From Myxococcales bacterium (GTDB taxonomy: Bacteria; Myxococcota; Myxococcia; Myxococcales; Myxococcaceae), in the NCBI GenBank assembly GCA_020846875.1, contig JADLDB010000128.1:27014-91013 (forward strand): a stretch of 64,000 nucleotides of DNA, written 5' to 3'. Position 1 is the stretch's first letter. Each line of letters starts with the position of its first letter. The notes beneath the pieces were generated by a model. It ran no database searches. It saw nothing but the letters and a program-made list of their open reading frames with translations, and was not told where the DNA came from. Shown here in pieces: positions 56,698-64,000 of this stretch. The translations under genes and the position numbers were made by a program.

Positions 56698-57816
56698 ATG
56701 CGTCTCCTGTCGCTCACCTGCCAGCGCTTTCGGAACCTCTCGGAGGTGACGCTGGCGCCGTCGCCGCACACCACCGTGGCGGTGGGCGAAAACGGCCAGG
56801 GGAAGACGAACCTGCTCGAGGCCCTCTACTTCCTCGCCACCCTGAAGCCGCTGCGCGCGGGCCGGCTGTCCGAGCTGGTGCAGTTCGGCGCGGTGTCCGC
56901 GAAGGTGACGGGCCGCTTCCTCCTCTCGGGCGCGGAGCGGGAAATCGCGGTGGAGGTCGTCCCCGGGGGACGCACCGCCCTGGTGGACGGCAAGCGGGCC
57001 GCCTCGCTGGAGTCCTACTTCGGCGGCGTCTCGGTGGTGGCCTTCACCCCGGACGACCTGGCGGTGGTGAAGGGCGGGCCGGACGGGCGGCGCGCCTTCC
57101 TCGACCGCAGCGTCTTCAACCGCTTCCCCGCCTACCTGGAGGAGAGCCGCGAATACGCGCGCGCGCTGAAGAGCCGCAACCGGCTGCTCAAGGACAACGC
57201 GCCCGTCTCCCACCTGCAGGCGTGGGACGCGACGCTGGCCCGGGTGGGCGCCCGGTTGTGGGCGCGCCGGCGGCAGGTGGTGGGGGAGGTGGCGCCGCGC
57301 GCGCGGGACGCCTTCGCCCGCATCGGCCGCACCGAAGAGGGGGCCACCTTCTCGTACGCGCCCAGCCACCTGCCCCACGTGGACTTCGCCGCCTCCGACG
57401 AGGCGCAGCTGCAGCAGGCCCTGGGCCTGGCGTTGGACGTGCGGCTGCGGCGCGACCTGGAGCGCGGCTTCACCTCGGTGGGCCCGCACGCCGACGACCT
57501 GGAGCTGGCCCTGGGACAGCACGCCGCGCGGCAGTACGCCTCGCAGGGGCAGGCGCGGGCGCTGGTGCTGGCCTGGAAGGTGGCGGAGATTGAAAACCTC
57601 GAGGCCAGCAACGGCTTCCTCCCGCTGCTCTTGCTGGACGACGTGTCCAGCGAGCTCGATCCGGAGCGCAACGCCTTCCTGATGGGCTACCTGGCGGAGC
57701 GCGGGGCGCAGACCTTCCTCACCACCACCGACGCCCACCTGGTCCAGCGCGCGGTGGGGCCGGACACGGTGTGGTACCGGGTGTCCGGCGGGCAGGTGTC
57801 GCGGCGCGAGGCGTGA
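56698..57816 (+). CDS. recF: DNA replication and repair protein RecF
   Basis: 372 residues from ATG 56698, normal length. It starts MRLLSLTCQRFRNLSEVTL (the RecF opening LxLxxFRN), Walker A is GENGQGKT (30-37), the signature region reads YASQGQARALVLAWKVAE and Walker B is LLLLDDVSSELD. RecF loads RecA with RecO/RecR at gaps. In many bacteria recF sits with dnaA-dnaN-gyrB; none of these is visible here, although the window is too small to exclude a different chromosomal site for them. The next gene starts 20 bases later. Confidence 0.97.
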   Translation: MRLLSLTCQRFRNLSEVTLAPSPHTTVAVGENGQGKTNLLEALYFLATLKPLRAGRLSELVQFGAVSAKVTGRFLLSGAEREIAVEVVPGGRTALVDGKRAASLESYFGGVSVVAFTPDDLAVVKGGPDGRRAFLDRSVFNRFPAYLEESREYARALKSRNRLLKDNAPVSHLQAWDATLARVGARLWARRRQVVGEVAPRARDAFARIGRTEEGATFSYAPSHLPHVDFAASDEAQLQQALGLALDVRLRRDLERGFTSVGPHADDLELALGQHAARQYASQGQARALVLAWKVAEIENLEASNGFLPLLLLDDVSSELDPERNAFLMGYLAERGAQTFLTTTDAHLVQRAVGPDTVWYRVSGGQVSRREA

Positions 57817-57836
57817 GGCGCTAGAAGGAGGCCCGA

Positions 57837-58421
57837 ATGAAGCGACTCTTCCTGCTCCTGGTGTTGGTGGCGTGCACGGCCCTGGCCGCGCCGAAGAAGA
57901 ACAAGAAGCCCAAGGCGCCGCCGCCGCCTCCGCCGGTGCCCACCGCGCCCATGCCGAAGGTGAAGGAGAACTTGAGCGACGCGGTGCAGGAGCTGCTCGC
58001 CGGCTCGGCGAAGGTGGTGGTGTGGCGGGTGACGGACACCGGAGGCTTGAGGCCCGACCCGGCCCGCGCCATCGGCACCGACTTCCAGCGGGAGGCGGCC
58101 GGCAAGGAGCTGACCGGCGAGGAGCTGAAGGCCTTGAAGGGGCTGCTCTACGACGACAAGTCGTACCGCTTCGCCCAGGACGTCTCGAAGTGCAACTTCG
58201 TGCCGCACCTCTCCTTCCAGGTGCAGGGGCCGGACGGCTCCGTCGGCACGCTGGAGGCGCTCGTGTCCTTCAAGTGCGACCAGCTCTTCTTCTTCATCGG
58301 CAAGCCGGGTGGGCGCTGGCTGCCCGGCGGCACCTTCGACGTGAAGCCGCTGCACAAGAAGCTGGTGGACGTGGCGAAGGCCACGCTGCCCACCGACGCC
58401 GCCACGCAGAACCTCAAGTAG
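57837..58421 (+). CDS. Secreted hypothetical protein
   Basis: 194 residues from ATG 57837 with GAAGGAGG upstream. The signal peptide MKRLFLLLVLVACTALA has cleavage near AAP, and a lipobox is possible (LVAC). A Lys/Pro-rich tract (KKNKKPKAPPPPPPVP) follows. The remainder has one structured region with KVVVWRVTDTGG, a KSYRFAQDVSKCNFVPHLSF stretch and FKCDQLFFFI. The two Cys may form a disulfide. Function unknown. Confidence 0.75.
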   Translation: MKRLFLLLVLVACTALAAPKKNKKPKAPPPPPPVPTAPMPKVKENLSDAVQELLAGSAKVVVWRVTDTGGLRPDPARAIGTDFQREAAGKELTGEELKALKGLLYDDKSYRFAQDVSKCNFVPHLSFQVQGPDGSVGTLEALVSFKCDQLFFFIGKPGGRWLPGGTFDVKPLHKKLVDVAKATLPTDAATQNLK

Positions 58422-58430
58422 CGCCCCGGC

Positions 58431-58955
58431 CTACAGCTCGCGGCTCATCAACAGGCGCAGCTTGCCGCTCTTCTTGGACACCACGGTGGCCACGGTGGTG
58501 AAGCCGTTCTTCCGGTAAAAGGCGACGGCGGGGGCATTGGCCGGGTCGACGCGCAGGGCCAGCGTCTTGCGGTTCATCTCGCGCGCCACGGCCAGGCCCT
58601 GGTCGAGCACCAGCGCGCCCAGGCCCTTCTGCCGCAGCTCCTGCTTCACGACGATGTTGCGCAGGTAGGCGGCGCCGGGGACGGGGCCGTCGCGCTCGAT
58701 GGTGATGTAGCCGACGTTCGCCTGGTTCAGCCTGGCCACCGAGAGGAAGGGGCGCAGCTTGGTGAGCGCCTCCAGGCTCTCGGCCTGCGTCTCTCCACGG
58801 CTCTTCCAGGGGTCCGTGCCGCAGCGCAGCTGCGCCAGCACGTTCATGTCTTCGTCGCTGGGCGGGCCAAACTTCACCTGCTTCTTGAAGTCGTCCGGCA
58901 ACGTCACCGGGGGCGGCGGGTGGGAAGGCTTGCCCTCGAGCTGCTTGTCCGTCAT
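58431..58955 (-). CDS. GNAT-family N-acetyltransferase
   Basis: 174 residues from ATG 58955. The GNAT core is clear: YLRNIVVKQELRQKGLGALV is the acetyl-CoA binding motif A (R-x-x-G-x-G/A), followed by LALRVDPANAPAVAFYRKNGF (motif B). The N-terminal 45 residues are Pro-rich. Substrate unknown. It is convergent with the secreted protein gene (nine-base gap). Confidence 0.9.
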   Translation of the reverse strand: MTDKQLEGKPSHPPPPVTLPDDFKKQVKFGPPSDEDMNVLAQLRCGTDPWKSRGETQAESLEALTKLRPFLSVARLNQANVGYITIERDGPVPGAAYLRNIVVKQELRQKGLGALVLDQGLAVAREMNRKTLALRVDPANAPAVAFYRKNGFTTVATVVSKKSGKLRLLMSREL

Positions 58956-59017
58956 CGCTGTCCCTTCCGCTGCGGTGCCACTGGTTGCGCCGCAGCCAGT
59001 CCTTCCTGTCGGCCTTG

Positions 59018-59074
59018 TGGTGATCCTAATCACCATTGCCAACGTTCTGCACGGCCCGGAATTTCAATTCGGGC
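59018..59074 (+). promoter_or_regulatory. Two inverted repeats upstream of MglA-like/kinase operon
   Basis: TGGTGAT-CCTA-ATCACCA (59018-59035) is a perfect 7-bp inverted repeat. GCCCGGAATT-TC-AATTCGGGC (59054-59074) is a second, with one bulged base. Their centres are 38 bases apart, and both lie in a locally AT-richer stretch before the MglA-like gene at 59138. They are candidate operators or a transcriptional pause site; which regulator binds is unknown. Confidence 0.45.
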
Positions 59075-59137
59075 AGCGGCGTCCTTCATTTCCGCACACG
59101 CGCTCTGTTGTGGTGGGGCGAGACGTTTCGCCGCACA

Positions 59138-59863
59138 ATGCACGCCACCGTGCAACTCAATCACGCGCAGCGCGAGCTGACGGTCAAGATCGTCTATTAC
59201 GGCCCGGGCCTCTCGGGGAAGACGACGAACCTGCAGTTGATCCACCAGCGGACCTTGCCGGACGTCCGCGGCCGGCTGCTGACGGTCGAGACGCACGACG
59301 ACCGCACGCTCTTCTTCGACCTGCTCCCGGTCTTCTTCTCGACCGCGTCGGGCTTCAAGGTGAAGGTGAAGCTGTTCACCGTGCCCGGGCAGGTGATCCA
59401 CAACGCCACCCGGCGGATCGTCCTGCAGGGGGCCGACGCGGTGGCCTTCATCGCCGACAGCCGCCGCAGCGCCGCGCCGGAGAACAACGCCTACTGGAAG
59501 AACCTGGTCGAGAACATGCGGGAGAACGCGCTCGACCCCGCCCAGGTGCCGGTGGTCATCCAGTACAACAAGCGAGACCTGCCCGACACCAAGACGGACG
59601 CGGAGATTGAAGAGACGCGCAAGAAGGGCAAGGAGCCGGTGGTGGGGGCCATCGCCATCCGCGGGGTGGGGGTGCTGGAGACGTTGTTCGCCGTGCTGCA
59701 GGTGGCCTTCCGCAGCATCGACGCGCGGGCGGGGCTGTCCAAGAACATCGGCCTCACCGAGAAGGAGTTCCTCACCCAGGTCTTCAACAACATCGACACC
59801 TCCGGCACCGAGCTCGAGAAGCTCTTCCCGCCGAAGAAGGCCCAGGGGAGCGCCACCCCGTGA
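59138..59863 (+). CDS. MglA-like small GTPase with C-terminal extension
   Basis: 241 residues from ATG 59138. The MglA-type P-loop is YYGPGLSGKTT, the switch-II segment is FTVPGQVIHNATRRIVL and the base-recognition motif is NKRD. MglA-family GTPases set cell polarity in myxobacteria. This protein is about 45 residues longer than MglA (195); the extra C-terminal part (TEKEFLTQVFNNIDTSGTEL and after) suggests a paralogue, similar in concept to SofG. It overlaps the downstream histidine kinase gene (GTGA), indicating a coupled signalling unit. Confidence 0.9.
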   Translation: MHATVQLNHAQRELTVKIVYYGPGLSGKTTNLQLIHQRTLPDVRGRLLTVETHDDRTLFFDLLPVFFSTASGFKVKVKLFTVPGQVIHNATRRIVLQGADAVAFIADSRRSAAPENNAYWKNLVENMRENALDPAQVPVVIQYNKRDLPDTKTDAEIEETRKKGKEPVVGAIAIRGVGVLETLFAVLQVAFRSIDARAGLSKNIGLTEKEFLTQVFNNIDTSGTELEKLFPPKKAQGSATP

Positions 59864-61341
59864 GGCAGGGCGAGTCGGTGCTCCAGCGCAGGGTCACCCT
59901 GGGTGACCTGCTCGAGACCGAGGCCTTCACCGAGGTGGTGAAGGGCTTCGTCGAGCTCTACCGGGTCGGCATCAAGGTGTTCGACGAGAAGGGCGGCAAG
60001 CTGGCCGACATCAAGATCGGCAACGGGGACTTCTGCGGCTACGTGTTCAGCTTCCCCGAAGGGCGCCGGCGCTGCACCGCCACCGTGGGCCGGGTGAAGG
60101 ACGGGCCGGTGGCGCTGTCGCACGGGGCGCGCCTGCCGGTGCTGGAAGCGGACCTGGTGCCCGCCTCGAAGGGGATGGTGACGGTGCCCTGCTTCACCGG
60201 GCTGCGCTACCTCATCGTCCCCATCGTGTGGGAAGGCGACACGCTGGGGCGCGTGGTGTTCGGCCCCTTCCTCCCCGAGGACCTGGCCGACTTCCCGCCC
60301 GGCACGCTCAAGGAGATCAGCGACCAACTGGACCTGGCCAACTTGAAGGCCCTGGTGGAGAAGGTGCGCCGGGCGCCGGAGAGCACCATCGCGCGGGTGC
60401 TGCTCCACTTCGGGCAACTGCTGCAGACGATGCTCTTCGCCGGGCAGAAGATGTTCCTCACCACCCAACTGCACATCGAGGCCACCCTCGAGCAGAACCG
60501 GGACCTGGAGGAGCGCAACCGGAAGCTGGAAGACGCCAACCTGCGGCTCAAGGAATTGGACCGCATGAAGAGCGCCTTCCTCGCCACGGTGAGCCACGAG
60601 CTGCGCACGCCGCTGACCAGCATCATCGGCTACTCGGAGATGCTGGCCGAAGGCCTGGCCGGGCCGATGAACGACGAGCAGGTCGACTACGTGCGCACCA
60701 TCATGGAGAAGGGTGAGACGCTGCTGAAGTTGATCAGCTCCATCCTCGACATCTCGCAGATTGAGGCGGGCAAGGTGCGGCTCAACTTCGAGCCGATGGA
60801 CGCGCTGGACCTGGTGAACAGCTCAGTGACGTCGGTGAAGCCCCAGGCGACCAAGAAGGGCGTCACGCTGGAGGCGAAGGTGCCCAGGGCGCTGGCCGGG
60901 CAGGTGCTGGGCGATCGCGACCGGCTGCGCCAGGTGGTGGTGAACCTGCTGGCCAACGCGCTCAAGTTCACGTCCAAGGGCGGGAAGGTGACGGCCACCG
61001 TGACCGAGGTGATGCACCAGCCGGATCTCAACGCCCAGGGCTACCGGATCATCATCGAGGACTCGGGCGTGGGCATCGCCGCGGATCAGTTCGACAAGAT
61101 CTTCCAGTCCTTCTACCAGGTGGACTCGTCGTCGACGCGCGAGTACGGGGGCGCGGGCATCGGCCTGGCCATCGTGAAGAGCTTCGTGGAAGGGCACGGC
61201 GGGGTGGTGCGGGTGGCCAGCGAGGTGGGGCACGGCTCGCGCTTCACCCTCATCCTCCCGGTGCAGCCGTCGCTGCAGGCGCAGGTGAGCATCTCCCCGC
61301 CGGTGACGAACCTGCAGGCGCCGGCGGACGACCGCTTCTAG
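59860..61341 (+). CDS. PocR-domain sensor histidine kinase
   Basis: 493 residues from GTG 59860, overlapping the GTPase stop. A PocR sensory domain (residues about 10-150) starts with LGDLLETEAFTEVVKGFVEL and includes FCGYVFSFPEGRRRCTATV; several Cys (CGYV, RRCT, PCFTGL) may bind a metal or redox group. A coiled coil (about 200-235) leads to the phospho-acceptor His246 in ATVSHELRTPLTSIIGYS. The HATPase_c domain has NLLANALKFTSKGGKV, EDSGVGIAADQFDKIFQSFY and GAGIGLAIVKS. No receiver domain or cognate response regulator is present. Confidence 0.93.
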   Translation: MRQGESVLQRRVTLGDLLETEAFTEVVKGFVELYRVGIKVFDEKGGKLADIKIGNGDFCGYVFSFPEGRRRCTATVGRVKDGPVALSHGARLPVLEADLVPASKGMVTVPCFTGLRYLIVPIVWEGDTLGRVVFGPFLPEDLADFPPGTLKEISDQLDLANLKALVEKVRRAPESTIARVLLHFGQLLQTMLFAGQKMFLTTQLHIEATLEQNRDLEERNRKLEDANLRLKELDRMKSAFLATVSHELRTPLTSIIGYSEMLAEGLAGPMNDEQVDYVRTIMEKGETLLKLISSILDISQIEAGKVRLNFEPMDALDLVNSSVTSVKPQATKKGVTLEAKVPRALAGQVLGDRDRLRQVVVNLLANALKFTSKGGKVTATVTEVMHQPDLNAQGYRIIIEDSGVGIAADQFDKIFQSFYQVDSSSTREYGGAGIGLAIVKSFVEGHGGVVRVASEVGHGSRFTLILPVQPSLQAQVSISPPVTNLQAPADDRF

Positions 61342-61357
61342 AGCCGCAAAGGCCTTC

Positions 61358-63412
61358 ATGAGAGGGCGGCTCGTCGGCGCGGTGGTCTTCCTGGGCGCGG
61401 CGCTGCTCTTCACCGTGGAGCTGCTGGTGGGGAAGGCGGCGCTGCCCCGCTTCGGCGGCACCTCGGCGGTGTGGACGACGTGCCTGTTCTTCTTTCAAGC
61501 GGCACTCCTGGCCGGCTACGGGTACGCGCACGCGCTGGCCTCGCGCGCCACTTCGAAGTGGCAGGCGAGGGTGCACCTCGGGGCGGTGGCGCTGAGCGCG
61601 GTGGTGGTGCTGGGCCAGGCGGTGGCCTGGGGCGCGCCCTTGCTGCCCACGGGAAGGGCAGGAGGCATCGGCCCGCTGCAGGTGGTGGGCTTCCTGGCGG
61701 TGGCGTGCGGGGTGCCCTTCGTCATGCTGTCCACCACCGGGCCGCTGCTGCAGCACTGGTACGCGCGGGCGACGGGCGGGGCGCCGTGGCGCTTCTACGC
61801 GGTGTCGAACGCGGGCTCGCTGTTCGCGTTGGTGGCCTACCCCTTCGTGGTGGAGCCGAGGGTGGGGCTTCACGCCCAGGCGTGGGCGGTGGGCGCCGTC
61901 TTCCTTGGGTGGGCGGTGCTGCTGGCGCTCGTCACCCGCCAGGCGCGTGGAGGAGGTCCCCTCGCCCCCATCGGGGGAGAGGGGCAGGGTGAGGGGCAGT
62001 CCACCCCGCCTCCCCGCCTCGCCTGGCTGGCGCTCTCGGCGCTGGGCACGGCCTTCCTCTCGGCCACCAACAACGTCATGTGCCAGGACGTGGCGCCCAC
62101 GCCGCTCCTCTGGGCCCTGCCGCTGGGGCTCTACCTGCTGTCCTTCATCGTCACCTTCGGCGGCGAGGGCGGGTGGAACCGGCGCTCGGCGCACGTGGCG
62201 CTGTGGCTGCTGGGCCTCTGCGCGCTGCTGGTGCACACGGTGTTGCTGCCCGACGTGCCCCTCGGCTTCACGGTGGCGGCGTACTCGGCGGTGCAGTTGT
62301 CGGCCAACCTGCTGTGCCACGGCGCGCTGTACCGGCGGCGGCCGGCGGCCAAGCACCTCTCCTCCTATTACCTGTGGATGGCGGTGGGCGGCGCGCTGGG
62401 CAGCCTCTTCGTGGGCTTCGTCGCGCCGCTGGCCTTCCGCGACTACACCGAATTCTCCCTGGGGCTGGCGGTGGTGGGCGTGGGCGTCGCGGTGGGGCTG
62501 GTGCGGGACAAGCGCACCGGCGGGCGGATTCTCGTCGCGCAGGCGGCGGTGGCGCTGCTGGTGGCGGTGCTGGTGTTCCCGGCGCGGCTGGCGGGCGTGG
62601 TGTTGGAGACGCGGCGCAACTTCTTCGGCGTGCTGCGGGTGCACGAGGAGGGCGCGCCGGGAAGCGAGGACCAGGTGCGGGGCCTGCGGCACGGCAACAT
62701 CCTCCACGGGGTGCAGTGGGTGCACCCCTCGAAGGTGGAGGAGCCCACCACCTACTACACGCGGCGCAGCGGCCTGGGCGCGGCGGTGGACGTCTTGCGC
62801 GCGCGCACCAGCGGGGGCCTCACGGTGGAGGTGCTGGGGCTGGGGCTGGGCACCATCACCGCGCTGCTGCGCGAAGGTGACGCGGTGGACCTGGTGGAGG
62901 TGAACCCGGACGTGCTGGCGCTGGCGCAGGGGGAAGGCGGCCACTTCTCGGTGCTGGCGAGGAGCCACGCGAGGGCGGCGACGACGCTGGGCGACGGGCG
63001 GCAGGTGCTGGAGGCGCGCCAGGCCGGCGGCGCGGCGCCGGTGGACCTGGAGGTGGTGGACGTCTTCTCGGGCGACGCGGTGCCGGCGCACCTCTTCACC
63101 GTGGAGGCCTTCGAGCTGTACTTCGCGCGCCTGAAGCCCCACGGGCTGCTGGCGCTGCACGTCAGCAACCGGCACCTGCGGCTGGGGCGGGTGGCCTTCG
63201 GCATCGCGCAGGCGCGCGGGTGGCCGGCGGTGCTGCTGGTGAGCCGCACCGAGGGCTACGGCACGGCGTCGACGTGGGTGGTGCTGGCGCGCGAGGAGGT
63301 GGACCTCCCGCAGGCGGCGCCGGGCGACGTCTTCCGCGAGGTGAAGCGCAGCCTGGACGGGCCGGTGGTGTGGACGGACGACTTCCAGAGCATCCTGCAG
63401 GTGCTGCGGTGA
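61358..63412 (+). CDS. Fused multi-spanning membrane and spermidine synthase-like protein
   Basis: 684 residues from ATG 61358. The first ~420 residues form about 10-12 membrane helices (VGAVVFLGAALLFTVELLVG, ALLAGYGYAHALA, LLWALPLGLYLLSFIVTFGG). The C-terminal part is a methyltransferase-like spermidine synthase domain with VEVLGLGLGTITALLREGD, VDLVEVNPDVLALAQ and DVFSGDAVPAHLF. Such fused proteins are common; polyamine synthase activity is not assured, since many lack key residues. Gene spacing (16 bases after the kinase stop) allows co-transcription. Confidence 0.87.
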   Translation: MRGRLVGAVVFLGAALLFTVELLVGKAALPRFGGTSAVWTTCLFFFQAALLAGYGYAHALASRATSKWQARVHLGAVALSAVVVLGQAVAWGAPLLPTGRAGGIGPLQVVGFLAVACGVPFVMLSTTGPLLQHWYARATGGAPWRFYAVSNAGSLFALVAYPFVVEPRVGLHAQAWAVGAVFLGWAVLLALVTRQARGGGPLAPIGGEGQGEGQSTPPPRLAWLALSALGTAFLSATNNVMCQDVAPTPLLWALPLGLYLLSFIVTFGGEGGWNRRSAHVALWLLGLCALLVHTVLLPDVPLGFTVAAYSAVQLSANLLCHGALYRRRPAAKHLSSYYLWMAVGGALGSLFVGFVAPLAFRDYTEFSLGLAVVGVGVAVGLVRDKRTGGRILVAQAAVALLVAVLVFPARLAGVVLETRRNFFGVLRVHEEGAPGSEDQVRGLRHGNILHGVQWVHPSKVEEPTTYYTRRSGLGAAVDVLRARTSGGLTVEVLGLGLGTITALLREGDAVDLVEVNPDVLALAQGEGGHFSVLARSHARAATTLGDGRQVLEARQAGGAAPVDLEVVDVFSGDAVPAHLFTVEAFELYFARLKPHGLLALHVSNRHLRLGRVAFGIAQARGWPAVLLVSRTEGYGTASTWVVLAREEVDLPQAAPGDVFREVKRSLDGPVVWTDDFQSILQVLR

Positions 63413-63422
63413 CAGCCACCCG

Positions 63423-64000
63423 TCAGGGGAAGACGGCGCCCTGAGTCTCGCCGTGCTTCGTCTCTTCGTCGTACGCCGCGTCCAGCGCGCGGTACTTGTC
63501 CAGCACCCGCTCGCCTTCGGCGTTGGCGCGCGCGTCCATCTCCTCGCACGTCGCCTCCGGCCCGAGGTGGCTCAGCGTCTGCTCCACCTCCCGCCGGGCG
63601 CCCTGGCCGTGCTGCCGGTGGCCGGCTTCGTGCGTGAGGAGCGCGGCCACGTAGCCCTGCCAGCGCTGCTGCAGCTCCACGGGCGCCGCGTCCCGCGACA
63701 CCCAGCGCGGCAGGGTGTACGTCGTCTTCAGCGTCACCAGGACGGGCCCGGTGCTGCAGGTGGAGCCGTCCTGCGCGAAGGGGTAATTCCAGGTGACGCG
63801 CCAGGCGGTGTACGCGTCGCTGCGCCGCCCCTTCGGGTCCACCGGGCCCTTCTCATTCATCTCCTGGCGGAGCGCGGCCTCCTCCACGCCGGCGATGTCG
63901 TACCACTCCACCTCCACGTCCCCGGGAGGTGGGGGCAGCGCCGGCGGAGGGCCCAGCGCGCGCACCGTCACGCAGCCGGAGGCCAGCAGCGCCGCGCAGC
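63423..64000 (-). CDS. DUF922-type zinc-protease-like lipoprotein, 5' end outside window
   Basis: The frame continues past the window edge; about 192 residues are visible. The frame upstream of 63971 reads AALLASGC, a lipobox, so the true start lies beyond base 64000. The active-site-like HEAGHRQHG (HExxH-type) is near residue 125 of the visible part, and DVEVEWYDIAG and WNYPFAQDGSTC resemble DUF922 proteins. The family has been described as probable secreted Zn-dependent peptidases. It is convergent with the spermidine synthase-like gene. Confidence 0.75.
   Translation of the reverse strand, partial: CAALLASGCVTVRALGPPPALPPPPGDVEVEWYDIAGVEEAALRQEMNEKGPVDPKGRRSDAYTAWRVTWNYPFAQDGSTCSTGPVLVTLKTTYTLPRWVSRDAAPVELQQRWQGYVAALLTHEAGHRQHGQGARREVEQTLSHLGPEATCEEMDARANAEGERVLDKYRALDAAYDEETKHGETQGAVFP

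Noticed and set aside
58981..59017. Sigma-54 promoter candidate (TGCCACTGGTTGC) before the MglA-like gene
   Set aside because: The GG and GC elements are one base off the required spacing and the -24 box is poor.

Overview
The window is a gene-dense, very high-GC chromosome segment (GC-ending codons dominate nearly everywhere) from a myxobacterium, most likely of the Myxococcus/Corallococcus/Archangium group. Lineage markers are a MYXO-CTERM tail (gene at 339), a DUF2378-type protein (43442), a TIGR02996-type motif (41126), an MglA-like GTPase paired with a histidine kinase (59138/59860), and many large Cys-rich or Gly-linker surface lipoproteins. I see no rRNA, tRNA, CRISPR array, complete insertion sequence or prophage. 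The segment looks like ordinary accessory chromosome with some decayed sequence in the gaps.

Layout. 1-4341: end of a c-type cytochrome, a kelch-repeat MYXO-CTERM protein and a Cys-rich lipoprotein whose 3' end is followed by decayed tandem copies of itself. 4398-4997: glutathione S-transferase. 5082-12870: a plus-strand unit with a lipoprotein substrate-binding protein, ABC ATPase and permease, then a 1,202-residue protein with two activase (ASKHA) domains fused to a COG3580/DUF2229-type reductase component, and a COG3581-type partner. The giant protein carries a 17-copy 15-bp tandem repeat. 13374-13811: AT-hook/Cys-cluster protein. 13947-20026: minus-strand run with a His-rich membrane peptide, TonB-dependent receptor, three lipoproteins and an isoaspartyl peptidase/asparaginase, probably metal-related. 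20133-22800: OsmC, hemerythrin-like, one unknown and a DUF2461 protein. 22884-30847: cell-surface lipoproteins (Cys/Gly-rich; ASH-like plus VWA; FG-GAP) and a small unknown.

30968-37338: two divergent units with a YgfK-like Fe-S protein and a PLP enzyme on one side, and a threonine-synthase-like PLP enzyme, XdhC and a MocA-like nucleotidyltransferase on the other. This resembles the yge/ygf purine/molybdenum-hydroxylase neighbourhood of enterobacteria, but no hydroxylase is in the window. 37560-47952: DoxX, alpha/beta hydrolase, FAD/NAD reductase, lipoproteins, a TIGR02996/FHA-like protein, PEBP, a ferritin-like protein lacking the heme Met, DUF2378, a methyltransferase, an M20 peptidase and a YkgJ-type protein. 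47965-48150: remnant of an NAD-dependent epimerase/SDR gene with a one-base deletion. 48185-50488: fused anthraniloyl/salicylyl-CoA monooxygenase. 50643-51083: small cereblon-type (CULT) protein. 51282-52841: PilT-like protein with a degraded ATPase site. 52853-55306: lipoprotein with six thrombospondin-1-like repeats. 55462-58955: an unknown gene divergent from recF, a secreted protein and a GNAT acetyltransferase. 59138-61341: MglA-like GTPase overlapping a PocR-domain histidine kinase. 61358-63412: membrane-anchored spermidine-synthase-like protein. 63423-64000: DUF922-type lipoprotein cut by the window end.

All calls rest on reading translated sequence and motifs; no database search was possible. 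Start codons were chosen from signal peptides, Shine-Dalgarno-like sequences and overlaps.
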